Assembly (NCBI GenBank): GCA_902786015.1
Contig: CADAAU010000010.1
Location: forward strand, 62,001-126,000
DNA: 64,000 nucleotides
From: an uncultured Coriobacteriaceae bacterium
GTDB taxonomy: Bacteria; Actinomycetota; Coriobacteriia; Coriobacteriales; Atopobiaceae
Reading direction: 5' to 3'
Shown: piece by piece, positions 8,642-17,614 of the stretch
How the letters are laid out: each line of letters starts with the position of its first letter
How positions within the stretch are numbered: position 1 is the first letter of the stretch
The notes under the pieces: generated by a model
The model's input: only the letters and a program-made list of their open reading frames with translations
Databases searched by the model: none
Told to the model about the DNA's origin: nothing
Position numbers and translations under genes: made by a program

Positions 8642-9133
8642 CTAGTCGTTCCAGTTGGCCGGCTCAGGCGAGCCATTCGCGTCGTAGCTTACGGGCACGC
8701 TCTCGTAGACAACCACGACATTGAGCTCGTCACCGTCTTGTGCACCCGTGCCAGTCTTTTCGTCATACACACCAGGCAGTTTGAAGGAGACCGTAAGAGC
8801 CTCAGTCTGAGAGTTGGGATCCACGACCTCACCGTACTCATACCACTCAGACGAAGCGGTCCAATTGGTGCCCGCAGCACTAGCACCAAGAACAGCAGGA
8901 GCGTACACGCGAACGCGCGTCCAAACTGGTACTACCTCGCCGGTGTTCTGAATGCGTATCGTCTTGGTTCCGGGACCGTTTTCCTCGGTAATCCCAGTGC
9001 TAGGCTTTACGCTCAGGGAAACCGATCCCTCTGCCGTGGCCGAGTCAGTGAAGTATGACCACGCACTGCCCACGCTCAAGCCAAGCACGAGCACCACGGC
9101 AAGTAGGGAAAGAATGATTGATTTACATTTCAT
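8642..9133 (-). CDS. SipW-dependent-type signal peptide protein (fibre subunit)
   Basis: 163 residues. The N-terminus carries the hallmark SipW-dependent signal: a hydrophobic stretch, then AWSYFTDSATAEGSVSL, with cleavage expected near the YFTD element. The mature part is a short beta-sandwich-like domain (IRIQNTGEVVPVWTRVRVY) typical of TasA/CalY-like proteins. No LPxTG is present. With sipW in the same operon, processing by that enzyme is the obvious inference. Whether it polymerises non-covalently or is incorporated into the sortase pilus cannot be told from sequence. Confidence 0.8.
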   Translation of the reverse strand: MKCKSIILSLLAVVLVLGLSVGSAWSYFTDSATAEGSVSLSVKPSTGITEENGPGTKTIRIQNTGEVVPVWTRVRVYAPAVLGASAAGTNWTASSEWYEYGEVVDPNSQTEALTVSFKLPGVYDEKTGTGAQDGDELNVVVVYESVPVSYDANGSPEPANWND

Positions 9134-9164
9134 GCTATACCACCTTTCTGTCTACTCGCTGGGA

Positions 9165-10166
9165 TTAAAGTACTTCAGACGCGTTAATTGCTCGCGCGTC
9201 GAGACGCCAGTCACCGCCGTTATAGTCTTTGTCGAAGACGAAGTGGTTCTCGATGCCATGACCAACCTTGCCAGAGTCATTTGGAGCGTTGGTAAAGCTA
9301 ACGGGTGCTTCTTCGTCAGCACTGATAGTGGCGGTCTTCGAAGAACCGTCTACGCTCGAATACTGTGCGCCGTCATTGATTTCTGTAACCGTAACTTCGA
9401 GTCCGGCGGGAATTCCACCGACAATCGTGTAGTGGTCCCCTTCTCCGTTGGCGGCATAATGGACCGCTGCATAGTTCTCATAAGCCGTACCGTCAGGCAG
9501 GGTACCCGTAATGTGGTAAGTGAACGTAGCATCGTCACCCACGAAGTCCGTGATGTCTTTATTGATGCGTAGGCTCCCTTTGCGCGGCGTCATAGTCCAC
9601 TTAGCAACTGCTTGAACCTGATCGGTCCATGCCCCTGTAGCCGTATTGTATACAGGACCGTCGGCGCCCACCTTTCCAGGCAGAGCTACGATAGAGGCCT
9701 GGAATGTATAAACGTGTGTTGCGGTTGATGCATCGGGAATAAGCACTAAATAGAGGCCATCGGCAAGGCCTGTGATTGGCTCCCCTACAGAAGCGGTCGC
9801 GACCGGAGTCGTACCATTGTCTGCCACGATCTTCTTTGCCGCTTCTGCCATGGCTTGCCATGAATCGCTGTTCATCGTCTGCGGATCGTAGCCTTTTCCA
9901 AGCTCAGTGAAGGGATCCGCTTCGAAAGTGTATTTATATGTGTCGTACTGCGAGTCCTTGGCACCCGTCGCAATGCGATATACGTTTACCTGTGCTTTTG
10001 CATCCTTCACGTCGGACTCGCCGTCTGCGACTCCAATGGTCAGCTGGTTTTTGCCACCCATCCCAGAGTCAATGGCAGCCTGCGCAAGCGTGGCTCCAAA
10101 CGCGAGCACACATGCGACACACGTGGCCAAGACAAGCAGTGCGCGGTTACTAAACCTGTGTTTCAT
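9165..10166 (-). CDS. Pilin with isopeptide-type domains, lacking a sorting signal
   Basis: 333 residues with a strong ribosome site (GGAAAGGAG). A signal peptide (about 1-30, TLAQA) is followed by an N-terminal domain like fimbrial D1 domains (QVNVYRIATG ... ITGLADGLYLVLI). A second Ig-like domain resembles pilin isopeptide-linkage/Cna-B-like repeats (KGSLRINKDITDF, FTYHITGTLPDGT, VTVTEINDGAQY). The frame ends in NASEVL with no LPxTG, helix or positive tail, and no sorting signal appears in other frames downstream. It may be a tip or secreted subunit, or may have lost its anchor. It sits directly after the sortase gene. Confidence 0.75.
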   Translation of the reverse strand: MKHRFSNRALLVLATCVACVLAFGATLAQAAIDSGMGGKNQLTIGVADGESDVKDAKAQVNVYRIATGAKDSQYDTYKYTFEADPFTELGKGYDPQTMNSDSWQAMAEAAKKIVADNGTTPVATASVGEPITGLADGLYLVLIPDASTATHVYTFQASIVALPGKVGADGPVYNTATGAWTDQVQAVAKWTMTPRKGSLRINKDITDFVGDDATFTYHITGTLPDGTAYENYAAVHYAANGEGDHYTIVGGIPAGLEVTVTEINDGAQYSSVDGSSKTATISADEEAPVSFTNAPNDSGKVGHGIENHFVFDKDYNGGDWRLDARAINASEVL

Positions 10167-10193
10167 GGGCTCTCCTTTCCCTTCTATGTTGAG

Positions 10194-11234
10194 CTATTCC
10201 TTCGTGCTTGCTGACTTGCTTTCTTTACTACCTTCACCGTCTTCGTTTCCAGAATCCGCATTCATCGCTTGTTCGCGAATGGCCTTGAGTGCTGCCTTTG
10301 TATCGAGGTCACGGTGGCGATGTCGATAGTATATGAGGGCCCCGAGCAGGTAGATGAATACCAATGGTATGCCTACTGCTGGGATAGCAATATATGCGGG
10401 GATTTGTACCGCTTCTGCAGGCACTTCCGATCTATCGCTCAGATTCTCGATGCGATGTCCGCGCACCAGCATGCGATGCGTATTGATGCCATAGGGCGTA
10501 CAAGTGACCAGCGTCGCGTAATCCTTGTCCTTTTCTATGGTCAAATCACTCAAATCATTAGGCTCCACGATGCGAATCTGGTCTACCTGATAGGTAATGG
10601 TTTGGTTGAGGACGGTAAAGGTAAAGGTATCACCCTCCTTCAACTTATCCAAATCCGAGAAGAGCTTTGCAGAAGGCAAGCCACGATGGCCACTCACCAC
10701 GGTATGAGTACTCTTGCCACCGACCGGAAGGCTCGTACCCTCAATGTGGCCGATGGCCACCTGCAGGTGCGTCTCGTCGACACCATGATAGATGGGTAGA
10801 TTAACGCCTATAGAAGGAATGTTCACATAGCCCATAAGGCCGTTGCCCGTAAGATTCAGCAACGAATTGTATTCTTTGCGTTCCTCGTCGTTCATCGAGA
10901 AACGCCCCCCATCGGCTGCCAACGTCTTGTTGTACTCAGCGGCATCCTTGAGCATTGCCTCGATTACCTTCTGGTCCGTATTATCGACTGCTTCCACGTA
11001 AGCTGCGATAGCCTTCGCCTGATGATAGCTATTCCACCAGTCACTAAAGCTAGGATACGCCATGATGCCCAAGCCCACCACGAGGATGAGACTCAACACA
11101 ATGGTAGAGACGGACACCTTGCGCTTCTTCGCAGGCTTAGACCCACCCTTGCCCGATAGTTCGTCGAGCGGGGCGTTAACGTCGTGAGACGCTGGAGCCA
11201 TCTTCGACTTGCGGCTGTGTCCCAATATGCCCAT
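10194..11234 (-). CDS. srtC: Class C (pilus-polymerising) sortase
   Basis: 346 residues. A cytoplasmic N-terminus precedes one transmembrane helix (about 42-60). The sortase fold carries catalytic His183 (SGHRG), Cys245 (TLVTCTPYG) and Arg254 (NTHRML). A second hydrophobic segment near 285-305 followed by a charged tail is the class C hallmark. Class C enzymes join pilin subunits through Lys-Thr isopeptide bonds. It lies directly downstream of the LPSTG pilin, separated by two stem-loops, so that pilin is its likely substrate. Confidence 0.93.
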   Translation of the reverse strand: MGILGHSRKSKMAPASHDVNAPLDELSGKGGSKPAKKRKVSVSTIVLSLILVVGLGIMAYPSFSDWWNSYHQAKAIAAYVEAVDNTDQKVIEAMLKDAAEYNKTLAADGGRFSMNDEERKEYNSLLNLTGNGLMGYVNIPSIGVNLPIYHGVDETHLQVAIGHIEGTSLPVGGKSTHTVVSGHRGLPSAKLFSDLDKLKEGDTFTFTVLNQTITYQVDQIRIVEPNDLSDLTIEKDKDYATLVTCTPYGINTHRMLVRGHRIENLSDRSEVPAEAVQIPAYIAIPAVGIPLVFIYLLGALIYYRHRHRDLDTKAALKAIREQAMNADSGNEDGEGSKESKSASTKE

Positions 11235-11272
11235 CGTTCCTTCTATTCATAACCACTTCGAATCAATACGAG

Positions 11273-11369
11273 CGTCTGTTGGGTATACCCAACCTTGTAT
11301 ATGCCCAACAGACGACCGTATCTAACGAGACGGGATGGGTGGAACTCCCCAAAGAGGAGGAGTTCCACC
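11273..11369 (-). promoter_or_regulatory. Two stem-loops between backbone pilin and sortase genes
   Basis: Two long perfect hairpins fill the gap: CGTCTGTTGGG/CCCAACAGACG (11273-11314) and GGTGGAACTCC/GGAGTTCCACC (11338-11369). There is no clear T-run. In an operon where the first gene encodes the abundant backbone, such structures commonly attenuate or stabilise mRNA; the direction of effect is inferred. Confidence 0.6.
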
Positions 11370-11387
11370 GCTTCCAAGTTAACTCTG

Positions 11388-12965
11388 CTACTCTGCAGTC
11401 ACGCGACGCTTGGTAAGCAGGAAGATAGCTGCACCAGCAACCATAACGCCACCGACGATGTAGAAAATCGTGGTGCCGATGCCACCGGTGGAGGGAAGCG
11501 AAGTGCCCTTCGAGTTATTAATCGGGAAGACTTGATTATTGCCCGGAGCCACACTGTCTATATCGCTGTCCGTCTCTTTCGTCTCTTCATCAGTTGTAAC
11601 GCTATATGTGGAAGTAGCCTTTCCATCAATTGTGATGGTGTAGCTCGTCAGCGTGCCATCCTCATCATACGTTGCAGTGATTACAACAGTATGCTCCGTG
11701 GTGTCCATGATATAACCATTTGGTGCCTTGGTTTCCTTAAGGGTATAGGTGCCAACCTCAAGGTTGTTGAAGAAGATACGGCCATCCGCATCTGATGTAG
11801 CGGTCTGCTTATAAGCTTCCTCATCGTTTGCCCCACCGTTCGGAGCAACGCCGGTCAAAGTGAACTCAGCGCCAGCTAGTGCACTTACTTTTGCAGGAAG
11901 AGGTGTACCTTCTATGTAGGCGTTGATTGCATTGCCACCTTCATCTACGCCAACCTTAATCAATTCGTTGGTCTTATCAGACGTCGACCCGAAGCGTGCC
12001 GCGTCGATAGCGAACGTGTAGTGATGCGTCTCATCGGTAACAGTCTTGTGATCGGATGAATCAGAAGGGTTATTCGAGAATTCAAGTGTGACCGTATTGG
12101 TTTCCTCGTGAACCTGAGCTGTGTCCATTACAGCTTCGCCAACCTTGGCAGAGTATTTGATATCAACAGACGCGGTAGCATTCTCCTTCAGATATTTATC
12201 GCTGAACTGGATAGTAAAGCCACTCTTGTCATTTTTAACATCGAGAGTGTAATCAGTGCCAGCAGTCAGTCCTTCAATCGTAGGATTCGTTTCAATTGTT
12301 AGGCCAGTGGAAAGAACATCGGACACCGCGAAGTACGGCTCAGTCCAGTTGCTGTTGTACTGCGGTACTGTAACCGTTACTGTGAACGGAATGATGTCAC
12401 CAACCTGAACGCTATAATCCTCTGGAGCATTGTCAGCCACTTTCGAAACGGTAACATCCTGCTTTTTGAGGGTGGCTTCGTCTTCCGTGAGATCAACAGC
12501 TGCAGAATTCGTTCCGTTGAAGTCTGCGGATACAACTGCCGGGTTATAAACATGCTCCGCATTGTTGGAAGTAACAAGAATAAGATACGAACCTGCAGTA
12601 GCGACGCTATTGCATGGCAATGTCCAAGTAGTATCATTAATTGTGGCTCCCTGGACAGGAGTTATTTTATTGTTACTAACTGCTGTTGCCACTGCACTTG
12701 CCAGTGAACCAAGTTCTTCTGCATTAAGGCCATCAACGATGTCCTCAAGGTCAATCCCTGTAATACCGTCGGCAAGTTCCCAGCCTTCTCCATCTTTCCA
12801 TTCGATGATGTGATACGCAGTTACGGTATCGCCGCTTTCAAATCCTGTAACGGTTACCTGTGAATCAACATTAAGATCTCCGTTTGCGGCAATCGCCGGG
12901 AGCATAAACCCGAACGCCATGACAAGCGCCAGGGCAAACGCAAATAGTCTTCTTACGTGTCTCAT
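11388..12965 (-). CDS. Major (backbone) pilin, LPSTG-anchored
   Basis: 525 residues from the ATG behind GAAAGGA (a GTG 11 codons earlier lacks a site). The signal peptide covers about residues 1-27 (LPAIAANG). A D1-like domain is followed by a mid domain containing the LKKQDVTVSK strand and a C-terminal Cna-B domain with the E-box LKETKAPNGY. The sorting signal LPSTG is at about 490-494, then a helix and KRRVTAE. This is the expected architecture of a sortase-assembled backbone pilin stabilised by intramolecular isopeptide bonds. It is the first large gene of the operon, upstream of srtC. Confidence 0.93.
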   Translation of the reverse strand: MRHVRRLFAFALALVMAFGFMLPAIAANGDLNVDSQVTVTGFESGDTVTAYHIIEWKDGEGWELADGITGIDLEDIVDGLNAEELGSLASAVATAVSNNKITPVQGATINDTTWTLPCNSVATAGSYLILVTSNNAEHVYNPAVVSADFNGTNSAAVDLTEDEATLKKQDVTVSKVADNAPEDYSVQVGDIIPFTVTVTVPQYNSNWTEPYFAVSDVLSTGLTIETNPTIEGLTAGTDYTLDVKNDKSGFTIQFSDKYLKENATASVDIKYSAKVGEAVMDTAQVHEETNTVTLEFSNNPSDSSDHKTVTDETHHYTFAIDAARFGSTSDKTNELIKVGVDEGGNAINAYIEGTPLPAKVSALAGAEFTLTGVAPNGGANDEEAYKQTATSDADGRIFFNNLEVGTYTLKETKAPNGYIMDTTEHTVVITATYDEDGTLTSYTITIDGKATSTYSVTTDEETKETDSDIDSVAPGNNQVFPINNSKGTSLPSTGGIGTTIFYIVGGVMVAGAAIFLLTKRRVTAE

Positions 12966-13051
12966 TGTCTTTCCTTTCTCTTGACAAACTGTTTCCACTT
13001 TCTTTTATATACGTGGAGGTTTAGCATGACGCGCGTGGCCCTAATTCAAAC

Positions 13052-13225
13052 TCATCGCACTTCACCCCCAAGAAAGCCCGTCAGAACTGCTGTAGTTGCA
13101 GTTATGGTCACAGGAGCCCTCTCGTCGTTCGCCACCGTTAGCATTGCGAACGCATTCGCGGACCGGACGCGGCGAACCTCAGACAGCAGCACGCTGCTAG
13201 GGCGATTGTTGGTATTCTCTGACAT
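13052..13225 (-). CDS. Possible small protein upstream of the pilin gene
   Basis: A 57-codon frame starting MSENTNNRPSSVLLSEVRR behind GGAGAGGAGACAG. It ends 86 nt before the pilin start on the same strand. One hydrophobic stretch (VTITATTAVLTGFLGG) is present near its end. It has no recognisable family. It may be a leader peptide, a small operon member or a chance frame; the good ribosome site is the main support. Confidence 0.4.
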   Translation of the reverse strand: MSENTNNRPSSVLLSEVRRVRSANAFAMLTVANDERAPVTITATTAVLTGFLGGEVR

Positions 13226-13291
13226 CGTGCTGTCTCCTCTCCGCTTTAACCTAGACCTACTAAGCCAAACTACACAGTTGTTCATAATCGA

Positions 13292-13297
13292 ATTATA
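13292..13297 (-). promoter_or_regulatory. Candidate -10 box of the pilus operon
   Basis: A perfect TATAAT on the minus strand lies about 70 nt upstream of the small ORF and 327 nt upstream of the pilin. The -35 region (about CCCAAG) is poor, so an activator or extended recognition may be needed. Confidence 0.4.
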
Positions 13298-13325
13298 TGC
13301 GCTCAGCAAGACGCTTGGGTACATG

Positions 13326-14692
13326 TGCGCACGAACGGGTAATGGATTACCCGAATGAGAAATCAGGGATTCTGTTGTGTAGATATTGTGTAGTTATGCA
13401 AAGCCCATCGTCAATAGAAGCAATTGTAAACCCGTTCGCACTCGAAAGTGCATTTCTCCTATTGTCTTTCCCTATTAACGTAGTCCAGATAAGTGCTGAC
13501 CACCTTTAGTCCACTTCCTCAAAAGAGCAGAATTAGAAGGAACTCTACCCACCCTAGCGAAGCGACAAGCGACGCCCACAGACACCGCAGTGAATCCGTC
13601 GCTTCATCAATATAGCTGGTGCTGATGACATGGAGACGATTGCGAGCACTCTCATGCAGGAATCCATCCATATGAATCGCTTGCGTTATCCTTGTGGACA
13701 AGGCATAGCGTTCTCGTTCGCTTCGCGGTAATAGTTTTTCGTCAATTTTTATGCCCTCAACTCCCGAAGGATACTCGTCTTCCTATATGGTACCTTTTAG
13801 GGATTGCTCCTTGAGGCGCAGACATTAAGCGAGCGGTGTCCCGTGTTGGTACCGGATGTCAGTGTAGTCGGAAACATGAGTCAGGCGAAAGTGGTACCTT
13901 CTGTCAACATGGCAGTACCACCGCTTACGTGTCATTCCATCTGTCCCGTCTCGCTTTCGCGATTGTGGTTGGCTCTTTTGTCCTTCTTTGCCGATTTGAC
14001 GCGAGCTTTCGTCGCCAAGTGAATAGGGTCGAAGAGAAAAGATGGCGGGTGTTACCCTGGCTTCCAGTATCGCTCGTTGGGTTCTAGCGGCAAGATGACG
14101 ATGATCACAGGCCTTCCGCGCTTGTTCTTCTCCATGGCCCATGATTGATTGCGCGCATCCATCAAGTTGGCTAGCGAGATTCCGTTCCTGGATCCGTCAG
14201 ATTTTTAAGTGCCGTCTTTTCAAGGTGAGGAGCGACTGTCTCTTTCGTAATACAACTGACTCGATATAGCATGTGAACAGCTCCATGACAAAAGTTAGTA
14301 AGTAATCGTTACCACATATGCTTACTCTTGGTACCAATGGCACTGATTCACGGTACAATTCTCGGCTTATACACGGTAGCAAGAGATTACAACTCAAATA
14401 GAGAGTGTTTTGAGCATGGACACAGGCAGAAGAATTTGTAGTTCTTATCCGCCGCAAGTCTAATTACCACTCATAGGGAGAACCAAATGCAGCAAACCGA
14501 CATGTGACAGTTTCCTACACACCATGTGATAGACCGTAACAAAGGAAAGAGTCCTTTCTATGCGGGCTCTACCGCCCTATTGTGTGAGGAACATATTCTG
14601 CGAGGTAGTTTTCGTAACATGTCTACTCGGGAGGTGTGACGGCACTTCCTGCTGGCCGTCGCCGGGGAAGGCACCGGCTCAATCATATTCTC
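13326..14692. other. Gene-free, lower-GC stretch before the IS110 element
   Basis: Only short overlapping frames without ribosome sites or recognisable motifs occur. The sequence looks like eroded DNA marking the edge of the accessory island. I see no RNA gene or strong repeat in it. Confidence 0.5.
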
Positions 14693-16142
14693 ATTGGTTG
14701 ATGCACGCCACGCTCCGCAGAATATTGCCGAGGGAAGCCGCCGCGACACGATGCCAGCCCGTTTCGTCACGGGAGGTAGCATGGATAGGAAGGAAGCTCT
14801 GAAGTACCAGGTCTTCTGCGGCGTCGACGTCGGGAAGGCGACGAACTACGTGGTGGCCCTCGGAAGGGACGACGACGAGAGGCTCGTGTCCCGCGCGGTC
14901 GAGCAGACGGAGACGGACATGCGTGCGGCTCTTGCAGAGGCCACGTCGCATGGTGTTACGCTGCTGGTCGTCGACCAACCGGGCTCGTTCGGCAGGCTGA
15001 CGGTCGCCGTCGCCCGCGACATGGGCATCGACGTGGCGCAGATCCCGCCGAAGAGGTTCAGGCAGGTGGCAGAGACGTACGGCGAGGGGAAGTCCGACGC
15101 GAAGGACGCCTTCATCATTGCCGACGCCGCGCGATCCACGCCCCGCAACGTGGAGCTGCTCGGCAGTCGTAGCGACGCAATCGCGGCGATAAGGGTGGTC
15201 ACCTCCTGCAGGGACGACGTCGTGCACGAGAGAACCCGCACGTACAACAGGCTGCACGACCTCATCAACCAGGTCTGCCCGCCTCTCGAGAGGCTCTTCT
15301 CCGGACAGAAGCTCCACAGCGAGCTCGCCACCAGGATATTCGCGCGCTACGGCGGGCCGCACGGCCTCAGGAGAGCGGGCAGGTCGCGGGCTTCGAAGTG
15401 GGCGGGGTCGCTCAAGTGGCACCGCAATGACGGCCCGGCGAAGATCGCCGAGGTCTTCGACGCGATCGACGGCCAGACGGTGGACATGCCCGGAACCGAC
15501 GCAATCGAAAGGCAGATCACAAGGCTCGCCGCACGCGCCCTCGAGCTGGAGACCGAGGAGAGGAGCCTGAACGGGGAGCTCGAGCGGCTGTCATCACTGG
15601 TTCCCGAGGTGTCGCTCCTCAGGAGCGTTCCCGGCATCGGCGCGGTCTATGGGGCAACCATAGCGGCGGAGATAGGGGACGTATCGCGTTTCAGCCGTCC
15701 GTCGAGCTTGGCCTCGTACGCAGGCGTTGCCCCCGTGAGGGAGGAGTCAGGCTCCAGCGTAAGCAGGAGCAGGAGGCGCAAGGGCGGGAACAGGCGCCTC
15801 AAGAACGCGGTCATAAGGTCGTCCGAGTGCTCCGTCCTCCATGACGAGGTGGCACGAGGCTACTACGATAGGAAACGCGCCGAGGGAAAGAGCCACAGGC
15901 AGGCGATTCGATCCCTGGCGCGCCGGCGCATAGATCTCGTCTATGCGCTCTTGAGAGACGGCACGCTCTACGAGCCGTCTTCGGGAAGAGTCTAGACGAG
16001 ATCGACATGGTTTGCCACGAAGGCCTGCAAAACCACAGGTCTCGGCTCGGCATGTCGAAAACCCCTGTAGAAAACCATTGCATGCATATCAAGGCGCCCG
16101 ATGTTTGTGGAGAGAATGAGTGGCCTCTCCTTATTGGTTGAT
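14693..16142 (+). mobile_element. IS110-family insertion sequence, about 1.44 kb
   Basis: One full transposase gene is flanked by short non-coding ends. A 10-bp direct repeat ATTGGTTGAT occurs at 14693-14702 and 16133-16142, bracketing the gene at a distance typical for IS110 elements, which lack terminal inverted repeats. I take the repeats as the approximate boundaries. The 78 bp before the gene and 137 bp after it are the places to look for the guide (bridge) RNA known in this family. Confidence 0.65.
14781..15995 (+). CDS. IS110-family transposase (DEDD recombinase)
   Basis: 404 residues, full length for the family. The start is the ATG behind GGGAGGTAGC; the frame is open 29 codons further upstream. 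The N-terminal RuvC-like DEDD domain shows CGVDVGKA (first Asp), VVDQPGS and KSDAKDAFIIAD. The C-terminal Tnp_20 domain shows VPGIGAVYGATIAAEIGD, SYAGVAPVREESG and RRRKGGNRRLKNA with the conserved Ser region. No stops or shifts are present, so it looks active. It catalyses RNA-guided insertion through Holliday-junction-like intermediates in characterised relatives. Confidence 0.93.
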   Translation: MDRKEALKYQVFCGVDVGKATNYVVALGRDDDERLVSRAVEQTETDMRAALAEATSHGVTLLVVDQPGSFGRLTVAVARDMGIDVAQIPPKRFRQVAETYGEGKSDAKDAFIIADAARSTPRNVELLGSRSDAIAAIRVVTSCRDDVVHERTRTYNRLHDLINQVCPPLERLFSGQKLHSELATRIFARYGGPHGLRRAGRSRASKWAGSLKWHRNDGPAKIAEVFDAIDGQTVDMPGTDAIERQITRLAARALELETEERSLNGELERLSSLVPEVSLLRSVPGIGAVYGATIAAEIGDVSRFSRPSSLASYAGVAPVREESGSSVSRSRRRKGGNRRLKNAVIRSSECSVLHDEVARGYYDRKRAEGKSHRQAIRSLARRRIDLVYALLRDGTLYEPSSGRV

Positions 16143-16771
16143 CGTCTACCGCTGTGACACACGATGTAACGGATGTGAGGGATGGCTCATGCGCAACGGT
16201 CACGATTAGACAGGGGTGGGCGTAGAAGACAGCGTCACATCTCTGCTGAACCTATTCGACATTGCGTCCGGGTCGTGCCGGGAGCTCTTGCCTTTGCTGC
16301 TTGCGGCTGCTTCTCTGTAAGGTACCCGTATGTCTGCGGTGATGACGACATTGCGCTTTTTCTGACATTCGTCGCATCCTACACCGCTGGCACGTTGTAG
16401 GTGCGCCGCTTAGGTTTCTGGCCAGGCTCCTCAGTGTTCTTATCCATCTGATTGCATATGGCGGCAACCCCCGGGATTGCCATCTGAATCGCGATCCTTT
16501 TTACAGTGGGGATGATGAATTATGTTGAAATTCTGGGCGAAAGCCCTCAGTGAGTACATATTTTCTCCATATATAGAGCTTTTTCCGAAGAGCCTTAAAG
16601 CGTTCTGAGGGCCGCTGGGGTGGTTTTCCGCGTAAAGTGGTGCTCCGAGCGTGTGACTCTCCGTTCTCACGACTTGCATAGGTCTCTGTGGCTTAGAACA
16701 GCGTGAATAAAGCTTGGACAGTAAAGCATATGTTAGAAGGCTTTCACGAGTGCCAACCCGCAAAGCTGATT
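16143..16771. other. No gene recognised
   Basis: 630 bp between the IS110 element and the promoter of the three-gene operon. Frames are short and mutually overlapping, with no ribosome-site support and no homology I recognise. Confidence 0.5.
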
Positions 16772-16800
16772 TTGGTATTTTATTGATGACTGAACATATA
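16772..16800 (+). promoter_or_regulatory. Candidate promoter of the three-gene operon
   Basis: TTGGTA and CATATA are separated by 17 bp, placing transcription start about 13 nt before the first start codon, with GGGAGG between. Confidence 0.4.
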
Positions 16801-16819
16801 GAGACGGGAGGTGCGATCA

Positions 16820-17035
16820 ATGGCAGCAGTGGCCAATACATATGCTTCGAGTGAACGAGTCGGCAGATTTGTGGCTAACATCGAGGCGGTCAGGGGTGCG
16901 CTCCAATCGATATCTGAGTGGAACGACGACAACGGCAGGGTGTCTGAGGACATGAGCTATCATGACGTCCTCAGAACTGGCATGGACATAATCGACGCCA
17001 ACGAGTCATACGCGCGACTGTTCAGGGTGGTCTAA
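16820..17035 (+). CDS. Small unrecognised protein, first gene of a three-gene operon
   Basis: 71 residues, acidic, no signal peptide or membrane segment. The ATG follows GGGAGG with good spacing; an in-frame GTG three codons earlier overlaps that site. The protein is predicted mostly helical (VGRFVANIEAVRGALQSISEW). The stop TAA directly abuts the next gene's ATG, so the two are certainly co-translated. I know no family for it. Size and position would fit an antitoxin or regulatory partner, but nothing in the sequence shows that. Confidence 0.65.
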   Translation: MAAVANTYASSERVGRFVANIEAVRGALQSISEWNDDNGRVSEDMSYHDVLRTGMDIIDANESYARLFRVV

Positions 17036-17614
17036 ATGTCGTTGGGCGAAGAGGCCTTCTCGTATAGGACGAAAGCTCGATACGGGAAGATGCCAGAAAA
17101 GAATTGTCTCGACCGGGTCAACGAGATTCTAGATGCTTGGGGGAGGTTCTGGGACCTCTCCCAATTTGACAAGTACGGCTGGAAGCCAAGATGGTCGACG
17201 TATGCATTGTCTGATGTGGTCATTCGTGTCGACAAGCGCAAGGAGTACTACGCGTTTTTCCATGACATGAAGATCAAGGAACGAAAGTATGCGGGATTGG
17301 TGGCATACTGGATAGTAAAGTTTCACCCATTTTCTGTGGACGTACGGAATCCTTCCGAGCTTACGCCGTATCAGGATTGGCTCATTGGGACCCTCAATGA
17401 GCGGTTTGCTGCGTATTTGCTCTACTCCGCCGTCCTCGGCGAAAACAGTCGCAGCGGTGAGGATGCTGTGCCCTTGACTACGAAGGACAAGGGCTCATAT
17501 TATGAGGCTCTCCTCTATGCGTTACGTTACAGGTGCGTAACAATAGATTCTATGATGCTCCTTGTGGAAACCATGACTCCCGATGACTTCGATCGTCGGG
17601 TGAGCAAAAAGTGA
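17036..17614 (+). CDS. Unrecognised basic cytosolic protein, second gene of the operon
   Basis: 192 residues, rich in aromatic and charged residues (RWSTYALSDVVIRVDKRKEYY, KERKYAGLVAYWIVKFHPF split here for length). No signal peptide, membrane helix or catalytic motif I recognise. It starts at the base after the previous stop and overlaps the next gene by 4 nt (GTGA). The tight packing on both sides indicates a single functional unit. It lies between an IS110 element and istB remnants, which suggests recent mobility. Function unknown. Confidence 0.7.
   Translation: MSLGEEAFSYRTKARYGKMPEKNCLDRVNEILDAWGRFWDLSQFDKYGWKPRWSTYALSDVVIRVDKRKEYYAFFHDMKIKERKYAGLVAYWIVKFHPFSVDVRNPSELTPYQDWLIGTLNERFAAYLLYSAVLGENSRSGEDAVPLTTKDKGSYYEALLYALRYRCVTIDSMMLLVETMTPDDFDRRVSKK

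Noticed and set aside
13825-14142. 105-codon minus-strand frame
   Set aside because: No ribosome site, odd composition and no recognisable motif; it lies in eroded DNA.
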